From Elusimicrobia bacterium GWA2_56_46 (GTDB lineage Bacteria; Elusimicrobiota; Elusimicrobia; Elusimicrobiales; UBA9959), in contig MGTT01000026.1 in the NCBI GenBank assembly GCA_001799575.1, forward strand, positions 1 to 64,000: DNA of 64,000 bases, given 5' to 3'. The notes beneath the pieces were generated by a model. That model saw only the letters and a program-made list of their open reading frames with translations, was not told the DNA's origin and did not search any database. The position numbers and the translations under genes were made by a program. This document shows, piece by piece, positions 52,442-61,054 of this stretch (position 1 is its first letter; every line of letters starts with the position of its first letter).

Positions 52442-53155
52442 ATGTGGAACGGTAAAACGGTGTCCGTGGTGTTTCCGGCTTATAACGAGCAGGAGAACGT
52501 CCGCGCGGCCATAGAAGATTTTTTTGCTTCCGGCTACGTGGATTCCGTGCTGGTGGTGAACAATAACTCCAGAGACAACACGGTGGAGGAGATAAAAAAG
52601 ACCAGAGCCTCTTTCGTGAACGAAGAGAAACAGGGTTACGGGCACGCCGTGCGCAGATGTCTTAAAGAAGGCTCCGGGGATTATATAATCCTGGCCGAGC
52701 CGGACGGCACTTTCAGCGGGAAAGACGTCCTTAAACTTCTGGCTTATTGCGACGATTTCGACATGGTGATCGGCACGCGCACGGCCAAAGATCTCATCTG
52801 GAGCGGCGCTAATATGGGGGTTTTTCTCAGGTGGGGCAACTGGGCCGTGGCCAAGATGCTGGAGGCGCTTTTCAGCGGCCCGTCGCTGACCGATGTCGGC
52901 TGCACCATGCGGCTTATAAAGAAAGAAGCGCTGGCCAGGATCCAGGGGCAGTTCACGGTCACAGGCTCGCATTTCCTGCCCGAGATGACCACGCTGGCCA
53001 TACTAAATAAACTTAAGGTGGTGGAGATCCCGCTTAATTACAAAGAGCGCGTGGGAACTTCCAAGATCACGGGCGAGAAGATAAAAGCGTTCCGGCTGGG
53101 AATGACCATGATCTTCCTTATATTAGGTTACAGGCTCAGGAGCTGGTTTAAATGA
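52442..53155 (+). CDS. Family 2 glycosyltransferase (dolichol-phosphate mannose synthase-like)
   Basis: A 237-aa protein. VSVVFPAYNEQENVRAAI, VVNNNSRDNT and ILAEPDGTFSGKD form the DPM1/GtrB-like GT2 pattern. FSGPSLTDVGCTMRLI and the GTSKITGEKIKAF acceptor region also match. No transmembrane helices are present. Such enzymes charge polyprenyl phosphate with a sugar, which would supply the integral-membrane glycosyltransferase two genes upstream. AGGAG precedes the ATG. It overlaps the next gene as ATGA. Confidence 0.9.
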   Translation: MWNGKTVSVVFPAYNEQENVRAAIEDFFASGYVDSVLVVNNNSRDNTVEEIKKTRASFVNEEKQGYGHAVRRCLKEGSGDYIILAEPDGTFSGKDVLKLLAYCDDFDMVIGTRTAKDLIWSGANMGVFLRWGNWAVAKMLEALFSGPSLTDVGCTMRLIKKEALARIQGQFTVTGSHFLPEMTTLAILNKLKVVEIPLNYKERVGTSKITGEKIKAFRLGMTMIFLILGYRLRSWFK

Positions 53156-54225
53156 GAATAGGCGTCGATGCCAGGGAATTGAGGCGCTCCCGGATGACGG
53201 GCATAGGCAGGTTCCTGACCAATCTGCTTTGCGGCCTGACCAAAATAGACGCCATAAACGAGTATATTCTGTTCGGTTATCCGGATCTGGAGCCGGGCTG
53301 CGACGCGAAAAACCTGACGAGGGTGCTTAGAAGCGAAACCTCCACGGTTCTCTGGGATCAGTTTTATCTTCCGTCGGCCGTCAGAAAATACAAGATAGAC
53401 CTGTTCTTCTCTCCTTACTCCAAGATCCCTTTTTTCGCGGACTGCGGCCTGATCCTGACGCACCACGATTTTACTTTTTTTTCCTATCCGGAATATAAAA
53501 AACGGTTTCTTTATAATCTGTACCTGAAAGCCGCGATGGGCGTCTTTAACAAAAGGGCTGAAAAGATAATCTGCGTATCGGAATTCACGAAGCTGGAACT
53601 GGCGAAGTATTTTGACGCGCCGCCGGAGAAAACGGCCGTAATGCCGGAGTCGCCCTGGCCCGGGTTCTCGCCGCGCGGCGCGGATCTCGTGGACCGCGCC
53701 AGGAAGAAATATTCCCTGGACAAGCCGTATCTCCTGTGCATGGGGAACGCCAATCCGCATAAAAATATAAACGGCCTGGTTTCCGCTTACGAGGCCCTGC
53801 CCCTGAGCGTAAAGGAAAAATACAGCCTGGCTCTCGGCGGCGGCGCGCAGTCCGCTGCCGCCGGCGTGAAGAACCTGCGTTATGTTCCCGACGACGAGCT
53901 GGCCGCGCTCTATTCCGGGGCCGAACTTTTTGTTTTCCCGTCTTTTTGGGAGGGCTTCGGCCTGCCGCCCCTGGAGGCGATGGCCTGCGGCTGTCCGGTG
54001 ATAAGCTCGAACGCCTCCTGTATGCCGGAAGTCCTTGGCGGCGCCTGCCTTTATTTTGATCCTTACAAAACAGAGGAGATCAGCGCGAAGATTCTCGAGG
54101 TTCTGGGCAATCCCGGGCTCCGGGAGGAGTTGAGGCGGAAGGGCCTGGAAAGGGCCAAATCCTACACCCCGGAAAAAATGGCGGCCCGGTTCCTGGAAAT
54201 TGTGACCGGTAAGGCTAAGGGCTGA
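53152..54225 (+). CDS. Family 4 glycosyltransferase (mannosyltransferase-like)
   Basis: A 357-aa GT-B enzyme. The opening GVDARELRRSRMTGIGRFLTNLL is typical of GT4 mannosyltransferases. The C-terminal domain shows LCMGNANPHKNINGLV, YVPDDELAALYSGAELFVFPS and WEGFGLPPLEAMACGCPVI with the E-x7-E pattern. The last residues (GKAKG) are encoded by a 7-nt-phased repeat tract that continues past the stop. Confidence 0.92.
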   Translation: MRIGVDARELRRSRMTGIGRFLTNLLCGLTKIDAINEYILFGYPDLEPGCDAKNLTRVLRSETSTVLWDQFYLPSAVRKYKIDLFFSPYSKIPFFADCGLILTHHDFTFFSYPEYKKRFLYNLYLKAAMGVFNKRAEKIICVSEFTKLELAKYFDAPPEKTAVMPESPWPGFSPRGADLVDRARKKYSLDKPYLLCMGNANPHKNINGLVSAYEALPLSVKEKYSLALGGGAQSAAAGVKNLRYVPDDELAALYSGAELFVFPSFWEGFGLPPLEAMACGCPVISSNASCMPEVLGGACLYFDPYKTEEISAKILEVLGNPGLREELRRKGLERAKSYTPEKMAARFLEIVTGKAKG

Positions 54226-54250
54226 AGGCTAAAGGCTGAGGGCTAAAGCC
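54209..54250 (+). repeat. 7-nt-phased AAGGCTA tract
   Basis: Reads AAGGCTA-AGGGCTG-AAGGCTA-AAGGCTG-AGGGCTA. It begins inside the last codons of the GT4 gene and runs past its stop. A separate hairpin, ACACCGGCG-TT-CGCCGGTGT, follows at about 54267-54286. Confidence 0.85.
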
Positions 54251-54312
54251 GGAATCCAGGTCTGGACACCGGCGTTCGCCGGTGTGACGAATGGTTTTAA
54301 AAGGAAACTAAG

Positions 54313-57255
54313 ATGTGCGGCATCTGCGGTTTTTCAAATTACAAGAACGAGCCCCTGCTCAGGGCCATGACGGCGCGGCTGATCCATCGCGGGCCCGACG
54401 AGGACGGCTTTTTCATGTCCGGCGGCAAAGTGTCGCTCGGAATGCGCCGGCTTAAGATCATAGATCTTGCCACCGGCTCCCAGCCCATAGCCAACGAAGA
54501 CGGAACCGTTACCGTGGTTTTCAACGGCGAGATCTACAATTTTAAGGAGCTGCGCGCGGAACTGGAAGCCAAAGGACACCGTTTCCGCACCAGCAGCGAC
54601 ACCGAGGTCCTGGTCCATCTGTACGAGGAATATGGCGAAAGTTTCCCCGTCCGCCTGCGCGGCATGTTCGCTTTCGCCATCTGGGACGCCCGGACGGAAA
54701 CGCTGCTGCTGGCGCGTGACCAGTTCGGTATAAAGCCTCTTTTTTACGCCGTTGCCGGAGAAAAACTTTTTTTCGCTTCTGAAATAAAGTCGTTACTGCT
54801 GTGCGCCGAGATCCCCGACGAGCTGGATCTGACCGCGCTGGACGCCTACTTCACGCGCCTGTATATTCCCTCCCCGCTGACGGCCTACAAGCATATCAAA
54901 AAGCTGGAGCCGGCCCGGACGCTGGTTTTCCGGGGCGGCGCGGCCCGGATAGCGGCTTACTGGAGTCTGCCGGAATACGGCCTCTCCCCGGCCGGAAGCG
55001 AGCGGGAATATCTGGAGGGCATAGACGACCTGTTGGGCAAAAGCGTCTCCGAACAGCTGGTCTCCGACGTGCCGCTGGGGCTGCTGCTGTCCGGCGGCAT
55101 GGATTCCTCTTCCGCGCTGTATTATATGAGCCGGGCGGCGAAAGAGCCGATAAAGACGTTTACCGTCGGCTACGGGGCCAAGGACGCCAGTTTCAACGAA
55201 ACGGCCAAGGCCCGGATACTCTCCGCTCATTTTAAGACCGAACACCATGAAACTTTCCTGGAGCCGGACCCGCGCGCCGTGATGGAAAAGCTGGCGGAGC
55301 AGTTCGACGAGCCGTTCGCGGACGCTTCGGCCATCCCGACGTACCTGGTGACCGCGGAGGCCAGGAAAAAAGTGACCGTCGCCCTGACCGGCATCGGCGG
55401 GGACGAGATGTTCGGCGGTTATCCCAGGCATCTTGGGGCAAGGCTGCTGCCGGCCTACCTTAAGCTGCCGGGGCTGGTGAGGGAAGGCCTGTGGGCGGGG
55501 GTCAGTCATATTCCGGAGTCTACCGGCTCCAAAAATCTGCCCGGACGTTTCAAAAGATTCATAAGCGGAGGGCGGGGTGATTTCCGCGCGGCCTACAAGT
55601 CGTGGCTTTCCTATTTCACAAGGGAGGAGCGGGTAAAGCTTTACGCTTCGGGGCTGGCGCCCGGGCTTGGCGTACCGGAGTATGCGCTGCCGGGGCGGCT
55701 TGAGAGCCCGGACGATATCTTCGCTTTCGAGGTCCGTAATTATCTGTCCGACGACCTGCTGTGCCTGGCCGACCGGACCTCCATGGCCAATTCGCTGGAA
55801 CTGCGGGTGCCGTTCCTGGACGTTCGCCTGGCGGAATTAATGGCCGGCGCTCCGCTGGCGCTCAAGACCCGCGGCTTCCGGCTCAAATACCTGCTGAAAA
55901 AAGTCATGGCAGGCCGCCTGCCGGCGGAGATCAGCAAGGGCGGAAAACGCGGCTTCCAGGTGCCGCTGGCCCGCTGGTATAAAGAGGAGATGAACGATTT
56001 CGCGCGGGAAGTTCTTGGCCCGGCGGCTTTGAAGAAAAGCGGCTATCTTTCTCCGGTTTATGTCTCCGCCCTCCTGAAAGAGCATGAAAGCGGCCGCTGG
56101 AACCTGAACGACCAGATCCATGCCGCCATGATGTTCGAGCTGTGGCTGCAAAAAAGAAAGACGGCGTCCGGGGCCGGGATCTCCGGCCCCTCCGTGGTTT
56201 CGGCGGGTTCCGGAAAGCGGATACTTCTGCTGAATATGGCGGGTCTGGGCGACATAGTCATGATGACGCCGCTTTTGCGCTCTCTCAAGGCCGCTTACCC
56301 GGCTTCAAGGATCTCACTGCTGACGATAGACCGTTCGGCGGATCTGGCCTCGCGTCTGCCCGGGCTGGACGAAGTGTTTTCCATCCCCGTGCATTACAGG
56401 CTGCCGGATCCGGCCGGCCTGTGGCGGCTGCTGAAAACCCTTTTCGCCCTGCGGAACAAAAATTTTGACGTTCTTTTGAACGTGAAGCTGGTATCCTCGG
56501 AAGCGGGCGCCTGGAAGATCCGCCTGATAAACGCTTTTATCCGCCCGGGTTTTTCAGCCGGGCGCTGTCTTTACGGCGGCCCGGATGTTTACGACGCCAC
56601 TCTGCGCGAGGGTGTTATAGAGAAGAAAAGCCAGGTGGAACTTGCGGCCGGGTTGCTTAAACCTCTTGGCATAGAAACCGTAGATTTTAACATCCGTCTG
56701 GATGTGCGCGAAGAGGACGCCGCGTTCGCCGGTAAAGAACTGGAGAGGCTCGGTCTTTCCGGGGCGCGGCTCATAGGCTTTAACCCCGGCGCTTTCAGGC
56801 CTTCCCGGCGCTGGCCGCTTGAAAACTGGAAAGCGCTGGCCGGCCTGCTGCTCGCGAAATATCCGGACGCCCGCGTGGCGGTGAGCGGCTCTCGTGAGGA
56901 AGCCGAAGCCTACGCCGGCCTTGCGGCCGGCGGGCGCGTAGTGATCCTTGACGGAACTTATGATATGGGCAAACTCGCCGCCCTGTTCAAAAAAATGGAT
57001 TTGTTTATAACCAACGATACAGGCCCCATGCACATCGCCGCCGCCGTGGGGACGAAAGTGGCGGCGATCTTCGGCCCCGGCGATGCCGACCGGTTCGCCC
57101 CCTCGGTTCCGGAAAAGCAATATCGTGTCATCAGGAAAGATGCGCCGGGCTGCGAGCGTCCCTGTTATAAATTTAACTGTCCGGATCCCGTATGCCTGAC
57201 CTCCATAACTCCGGCTGAAGTTTTTGAAAAAGCCGCGGAGCTGCTGGATGAATAA
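54313..57255 (+). CDS. Asparagine synthetase (glutamine-hydrolysing) fused to a family 9 glycosyltransferase
   Basis: A 980-aa protein in one open frame. Residues 1-~615 are a complete AsnB: Cys2 nucleophile, class II glutaminase domain (MFAFAIWDARTETLLLARDQ) and synthetase domain with the PP-loop GLLLSGGMDSSSALY near 256-270, ending DQIHAAMMFELWLQ. A short Gly/Ser linker follows. Residues about 634-980 are a GT9 heptosyltransferase-type domain (KRILLLNMAGLGDIVMMTPL, GFNPGAFRPSRRW, ITNDTGPMHIAAAVGT). AsnB homologues in glycan clusters often amidate uronic acids or modify lipid carriers. The fusion would couple this to glycosyl transfer (inferred). It overlaps the next gene by 8 bases. Confidence 0.9.
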   Translation: MCGICGFSNYKNEPLLRAMTARLIHRGPDEDGFFMSGGKVSLGMRRLKIIDLATGSQPIANEDGTVTVVFNGEIYNFKELRAELEAKGHRFRTSSDTEVLVHLYEEYGESFPVRLRGMFAFAIWDARTETLLLARDQFGIKPLFYAVAGEKLFFASEIKSLLLCAEIPDELDLTALDAYFTRLYIPSPLTAYKHIKKLEPARTLVFRGGAARIAAYWSLPEYGLSPAGSEREYLEGIDDLLGKSVSEQLVSDVPLGLLLSGGMDSSSALYYMSRAAKEPIKTFTVGYGAKDASFNETAKARILSAHFKTEHHETFLEPDPRAVMEKLAEQFDEPFADASAIPTYLVTAEARKKVTVALTGIGGDEMFGGYPRHLGARLLPAYLKLPGLVREGLWAGVSHIPESTGSKNLPGRFKRFISGGRGDFRAAYKSWLSYFTREERVKLYASGLAPGLGVPEYALPGRLESPDDIFAFEVRNYLSDDLLCLADRTSMANSLELRVPFLDVRLAELMAGAPLALKTRGFRLKYLLKKVMAGRLPAEISKGGKRGFQVPLARWYKEEMNDFAREVLGPAALKKSGYLSPVYVSALLKEHESGRWNLNDQIHAAMMFELWLQKRKTASGAGISGPSVVSAGSGKRILLLNMAGLGDIVMMTPLLRSLKAAYPASRISLLTIDRSADLASRLPGLDEVFSIPVHYRLPDPAGLWRLLKTLFALRNKNFDVLLNVKLVSSEAGAWKIRLINAFIRPGFSAGRCLYGGPDVYDATLREGVIEKKSQVELAAGLLKPLGIETVDFNIRLDVREEDAAFAGKELERLGLSGARLIGFNPGAFRPSRRWPLENWKALAGLLLAKYPDARVAVSGSREEAEAYAGLAAGGRVVILDGTYDMGKLAALFKKMDLFITNDTGPMHIAAAVGTKVAAIFGPGDADRFAPSVPEKQYRVIRKDAPGCERPCYKFNCPDPVCLTSITPAEVFEKAAELLDE

Positions 57256-58435
57256 TCTCCCCATCCGCGAAAAACTGACGATCCTGGCCGGCACGGATAT
57301 AGTGCCGGAGGACGACGAGGGGGGCTCAGGCCGGGTCGCATGGGAAACCGCCAGGCGGCTCGCGGCGAAAGGACACAGGCTGAGCGTGCTTACCAAGGGA
57401 ACGGCCGGAAAAACTGATTTTGAGACCGTTGACGGGGTAGAACTTTACCGTTACCGCGGCAGCCCCGTAAAATTTCTCGCCGCCGTAAAAAGAATAATTC
57501 AAAGGCATGGGAAGATAGATGTCCTTGACTTGCACCACCCCTACACCGCTTTCCTGGCCCAGCGCGCGCTTGGGGGCGTGCCGGCGCTCTATAATTTTCA
57601 TTCGCCGTGGGCGGAAGAATACGCCATACGGGCCGGAGACCTGGGGTTCGGCCCCGGCCGCAAAATCCTCGGATGTTTTTTCAGAAAGCTGCTGGAACGT
57701 TCGGCACTGAAGTCGTCAAAGGTCATTCTGAACGCCAGCCGCTTCATGGCGGACAGGCTGATGGCCGCCCATGGCCTGGCTTCCAGGATCATACCTCTCG
57801 GAGTGGATACCGGGAAATTTTTCCCGGCCTCCGATGCCGCCGCCCTGAGGAAAAAGCTGGGCATCCCCGGGGACAGCTTCGTGGTTTTCACCGTGCGCAA
57901 CCTGGTGACGCGCATGGGGCTTGAAAACCTGGTGGAAGCCGCGGTTTCCGTGGCGAAAAAAGAGCCGAAAGCGCTTTTCATTATAGGCGGCCGGGGATAT
58001 CTCCGGGAAAAACTGGAGCGCATGGCCGCCGCGGCCGGGCTTTCGGGCCGGGTCAGGTTTACGGGTTATATCCCCGACGACGAGCTGCCGCTTTACTATC
58101 AGAGCGCCGATCTCTTCGTTCTTCCGACCAGGCTGCTGGAGGGTTTCGGACTGGTCACGCTTGAGGCGCTGTCCTGCGGAACCCCCGTCCTGGCCACGCC
58201 CGTGGCGGCCAATCTCGAAGTCCTGGGCGCTTTCGGCAAAGAGTTTCTGCTGAAAAACGAAAGTCCGGAGGCCATTGCGGAGGGCATAACTGACTTTATG
58301 TCCGCCTATCCCGGCCGGAAAGACAAGCTCCGGGCCGGCTGCCGCGCTTTCATCGAACTGAATTATTCCTGGGAAAAGTACGCGGATGAAGTGGAAAAAG
58401 TGATGTATGAGATCCGGAGGCCCGACCATGCGTGA
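57248..58435 (+). CDS. Family 4 glycosyltransferase
   Basis: A 395-aa GT-B enzyme. Near the N-terminus is EDDEGGSGRVAWETARRLAAKGH. The C-terminal domain has IIPLGVDTGKFFP, VVFTVRNLVTRMGLENLVEAA and RLLEGFGLVTLEALSCGTPVLA. The ATG at 57248 overlaps the end of the AsnB-GT9 gene; an earlier in-frame start at 57224 lies deeper in that gene and is less likely. It overlaps the next gene by 8 bases. Confidence 0.9.
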   Translation: MNNLPIREKLTILAGTDIVPEDDEGGSGRVAWETARRLAAKGHRLSVLTKGTAGKTDFETVDGVELYRYRGSPVKFLAAVKRIIQRHGKIDVLDLHHPYTAFLAQRALGGVPALYNFHSPWAEEYAIRAGDLGFGPGRKILGCFFRKLLERSALKSSKVILNASRFMADRLMAAHGLASRIIPLGVDTGKFFPASDAAALRKKLGIPGDSFVVFTVRNLVTRMGLENLVEAAVSVAKKEPKALFIIGGRGYLREKLERMAAAAGLSGRVRFTGYIPDDELPLYYQSADLFVLPTRLLEGFGLVTLEALSCGTPVLATPVAANLEVLGAFGKEFLLKNESPEAIAEGITDFMSAYPGRKDKLRAGCRAFIELNYSWEKYADEVEKVMYEIRRPDHA

Positions 58436-59249
58436 TACAAACTGCCCTTCCTGCGGGGCCGGCCAGACGGCCGTTTTCAGGCCCAATATGAACCGGTGCG
58501 CGGCTTGCGGACTGGTCTGGCTGGATGAGAAATATTCCGGCGCGCCCGTTTACGAAGAAGGAATGGAAAAGAATATTTACGGCGGGGGAAAGACCGCGCT
58601 GTTCCGGCGGTGCCTGAAGACGCTGGCGGAACGGTTTCCTTCCCGCGGAAAGCTCCTGGACGTTGGTTCGGCTTACGGCGCGTTCCTCGGCCTGGCCGCG
58701 GCCGGCGGCTGGAGGGCGGAAGGCGTTGAGATAGACGCCAGAATGTCCTCGGCGGCCGCCGCGGCCGGCTTTAAAGTTTACAACAGGCCGCTTGAAGAAC
58801 TGGGACTGCCGGCCGCTTCGTATGACGTCGTGACGGTCTTCGAAGTTTTATGTCTGATGGGCGACCCGTTCAGGGCGGTAAAGGAGATCCACCGCGCGCT
58901 TAAACCCGGCGGCCTGGTATATATCAGGGAATTTAACGGCGCGTTCCACCTGGCGCTCGACGGCAGCCGGATCTTCGGCGCGCTGGGGCTGAGGCCGTCC
59001 GTGATCCATAATTTCAATTTTACGGCTGAAAGCCTGCGCCGTATGCTGGCCGCCGCCGGATTCAGGAATATTAAGCTGAGAAATTCCCCGCCCACCACCG
59101 GCGATCCGTACGGCACCGGCGGCCGCCTTGGCGCTGCGCTCACCGGCCTTGCCAAGGTCGGTTACTATTGCGCCGCGCAGCTCCTGTATTTCGCGAGCGC
59201 CGGCCGGCTGCTGGCGGGCTCGTCGTTTATAATCGAGGCGGAAAAATGA
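58428..59249 (+). CDS. Zinc-ribbon SAM-dependent methyltransferase
   Basis: A 273-aa protein. The N-terminal CPSCG...RCAACG pair (residues about 6-31) is a zinc ribbon like that in sugar C-methyltransferases and other Methyltransf_23-type enzymes. The SAM domain follows: LLDVGSAYGAFLGLAA near residue 75, GVEIDARMSSAA, then VVTVFEVLCLMGDPFRAVKE. It likely methylates a nucleotide sugar or glycan. It overlaps the WbqC-like gene as ATGA. Confidence 0.87.
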   Translation: MRDTNCPSCGAGQTAVFRPNMNRCAACGLVWLDEKYSGAPVYEEGMEKNIYGGGKTALFRRCLKTLAERFPSRGKLLDVGSAYGAFLGLAAAGGWRAEGVEIDARMSSAAAAAGFKVYNRPLEELGLPAASYDVVTVFEVLCLMGDPFRAVKEIHRALKPGGLVYIREFNGAFHLALDGSRIFGALGLRPSVIHNFNFTAESLRRMLAAAGFRNIKLRNSPPTTGDPYGTGGRLGAALTGLAKVGYYCAAQLLYFASAGRLLAGSSFIIEAEK

Positions 59250-59920
59250 TTCTGGCCGCGCATCAATTGCAGTATATGCCGGGCCTGCGCTTCTTCGCAA
59301 AAATGAGGACCGCCGGCCTGTTCGTCTACATGGACGACGTGCAGTACGAAAAACGCGAGTTCCAGAACAGGAACAAGATCCGCACCGCGGCCGGCTGGCA
59401 GTATCTGACCGTGCCTGTCATGGTTAAAGGCCGTTTCTCCCAGAACATAAAGGACGTGGAGATAAATTCCACCTGCGCGTGGCTGAAAGAGCATTTCATG
59501 GCGATAAAGACAAATTACGCCCGCGCTGAATATTTCAAGGAATATCTGCCGGAGCTGGAAAGGCTTTATTCCGGGAAATATTCCCTGCTCGGGGAACTGG
59601 CGCTGGCTACGATCGGTTTTCTAAGGGACGGTTTCGGCATAAAAACCCCGGTGAGGCTCTCCTCGGAGTTTAAGCTTGCGTCCGCGTCCAGCCAGCGGCT
59701 GGTGGATCTGTCAAAAGCCGCCGGGGCGGACGAATACCATTCCGGCGCGGGCGCCAGGGATTACCTGGATGAAAAGCTTTTCGCCGAAAGCAAGATCAGG
59801 CTTTCCTGGCAGAATTTTAAAGTTAAGCCATATCCGCAGGCCTTTCCCGGCTTTGAACCGGATCTGTCCGCCCTGGATCTCCTCCTCAACTGCGGCCCGG
59901 AATCAGCCAATTATCTTTAA
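59246..59920 (+). CDS. WbqC-like family protein
   Basis: A 224-aa protein of the WbqC family, found in O-antigen and capsule loci with proposed but unproved roles in amide or aminosugar modification. The hallmark N-terminus is AAHQLQYMPGLRFFAKM, followed by VYMDDVQYEKREFQNRNKI and YLTVPVMVKGRF. The C-terminal LSWQNFKVKPYPQAFPGFEP also fits. The ATG overlaps the previous stop. It is the last gene of the polysaccharide operon, and WbqC genes often neighbour AsnB-like or aminotransferase genes, as here. Confidence 0.9.
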   Translation: MILAAHQLQYMPGLRFFAKMRTAGLFVYMDDVQYEKREFQNRNKIRTAAGWQYLTVPVMVKGRFSQNIKDVEINSTCAWLKEHFMAIKTNYARAEYFKEYLPELERLYSGKYSLLGELALATIGFLRDGFGIKTPVRLSSEFKLASASSQRLVDLSKAAGADEYHSGAGARDYLDEKLFAESKIRLSWQNFKVKPYPQAFPGFEPDLSALDLLLNCGPESANYL

Positions 59921-59949
59921 GGGCAGCGGGGTAGGGAATTCCTTATTGC

Positions 59950-59980
59950 TGTTCACTAATCACTATCCACTAACCACTTT
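59950..59980 (-). repeat. 7-nt-phased AGTGGTT/AGTGATT tract
   Basis: On the minus strand it reads AGTGGTT-AGTGGAT-AGTGATT-AGTGAAC. It lies about 30 bases after the polysaccharide operon and belongs to the CAGTG family. Confidence 0.82.
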
Positions 59981-60058
59981 CTTTTCTGGGTCTTTTGCCC
60001 GGTTTTCCGGGCCCTTATGGCCCTGCCGGTTTTCGCCGTTTTCCATTAAACTATTGGC

Positions 60059-60844
60059 ATGGAAGACATAAAGCGGATCATTCTTGGCGCGGCGCTGGCC
60101 CTGTCGGCGGCTTCCTGCGCTTTTGCATCGGATCTTCCCGAATTTTCCAAACTTGAAAATTTCGCCTCAGCCGGTCCGGCCGCCTTTGAGAACGGGGCGC
60201 GGCTGTTTGACGGCGCCGTGGACCGGGGTCCGGCGCCGGAAACGGTGTCCGCCGGAGCTGCGGGCGCCGGCAATGTTCCCTCGTCAAAAGAGCGTGTTCC
60301 GGCCGCCGCCCGGCCCCTTGCCGCCGGAGTACCCGCTTTAAACGGGGCCGCCGTTCCGGAGCCTCCAATGCCTTCCATCGAAGATGACGGCCGGGCCGGC
60401 CAGGCGCTCAAGTTCTGGCAGGCTATGCGCAAAGAAAGTTACCGGGCCGTCAAAAAGGGCGATTTGACCACGCTGGAAAAAGTGAAAGAAGCCGTCAGAC
60501 TGGCCGGCGGCACTTTTTTCGGCGGGCTGCTCATGTACAGCAATCTGCCCCAGGTGGAGAAGGCTGCCGCCCGGCTGGGCCGGGACAGCGGGCTTGGCGC
60601 CGGAATAAAAGTGATCTCCGCGGACGCTGCCAAACTCGGCTTTCATTCCGCCATGTTTGTGATAGTGTTTCTGCCTATTTCGAGCATAGTGAAAGGCGTG
60701 GCAAGGCTGGAACCCTGGGCTGTCGGTCTGGTAGGCCTCAAAGCCGGCAGGTACATCAACAGCTATATCCTCTTCCGCAGCAAGTTCAGGATAGAAGACC
60801 TGGACGAGTACAGTTCCGTAGAAATGATCCGGATCCCCAAGTAA
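60059..60844 (+). CDS. Exported protein of unknown function
   Basis: A 261-aa protein. The signal peptide (about 1-24) ends SCAFAS, and a Cys within it (ALSAASC) might be a weak lipobox. Residues 25-110 are low-complexity, Ala/Pro/Gly-rich. The C-terminal half has two hydrophobic stretches (LAGGTFFGGLLMYS, AMFVIVFLPISSIV) and ends KFRIEDLDEYSSVEMIRIPK. No family was recognised. It converges with the HEAT/NlpC gene. Confidence 0.7.
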   Translation: MEDIKRIILGAALALSAASCAFASDLPEFSKLENFASAGPAAFENGARLFDGAVDRGPAPETVSAGAAGAGNVPSSKERVPAAARPLAAGVPALNGAAVPEPPMPSIEDDGRAGQALKFWQAMRKESYRAVKKGDLTTLEKVKEAVRLAGGTFFGGLLMYSNLPQVEKAAARLGRDSGLGAGIKVISADAAKLGFHSAMFVIVFLPISSIVKGVARLEPWAVGLVGLKAGRYINSYILFRSKFRIEDLDEYSSVEMIRIPK

Positions 60845-60882
60845 ACCCGTAAACACCTGGTGACATTCCCTTTATCCTTCCT

Positions 60883-60910
60883 GAAAAATTCAACTGAATT
60901 TTTCAGGTTA
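60883..60910 (+). repeat. 28-nt dispersed hairpin, copy 2
   Basis: Part of the palindrome 60880-60907 (CCTGAAAAATTCA with TGAATTTTTCAGG). It matches 15763-15790 at 25 of 28 positions, and two of the three differences form a compensatory pair swap (C-G to A-T). It sits between two convergent genes and directly after the in-frame TAA that follows the HEAT/NlpC gene, so it may be a terminator. Confidence 0.72.
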
Positions 60911-61054
60911 GTCCACGGGTTCGGGGTGTATGTCGGTTTTGACTTCGGGTATGGCCGCGTCTTTTACTCCGAAAGCTTCGGGCAGGCTGTCCAGGCTTTG
61001 GAAGACCGGGGCTGACGGCGCCGGCGCGGCCCGCCTCGCGTAAGGAACGCGGGG

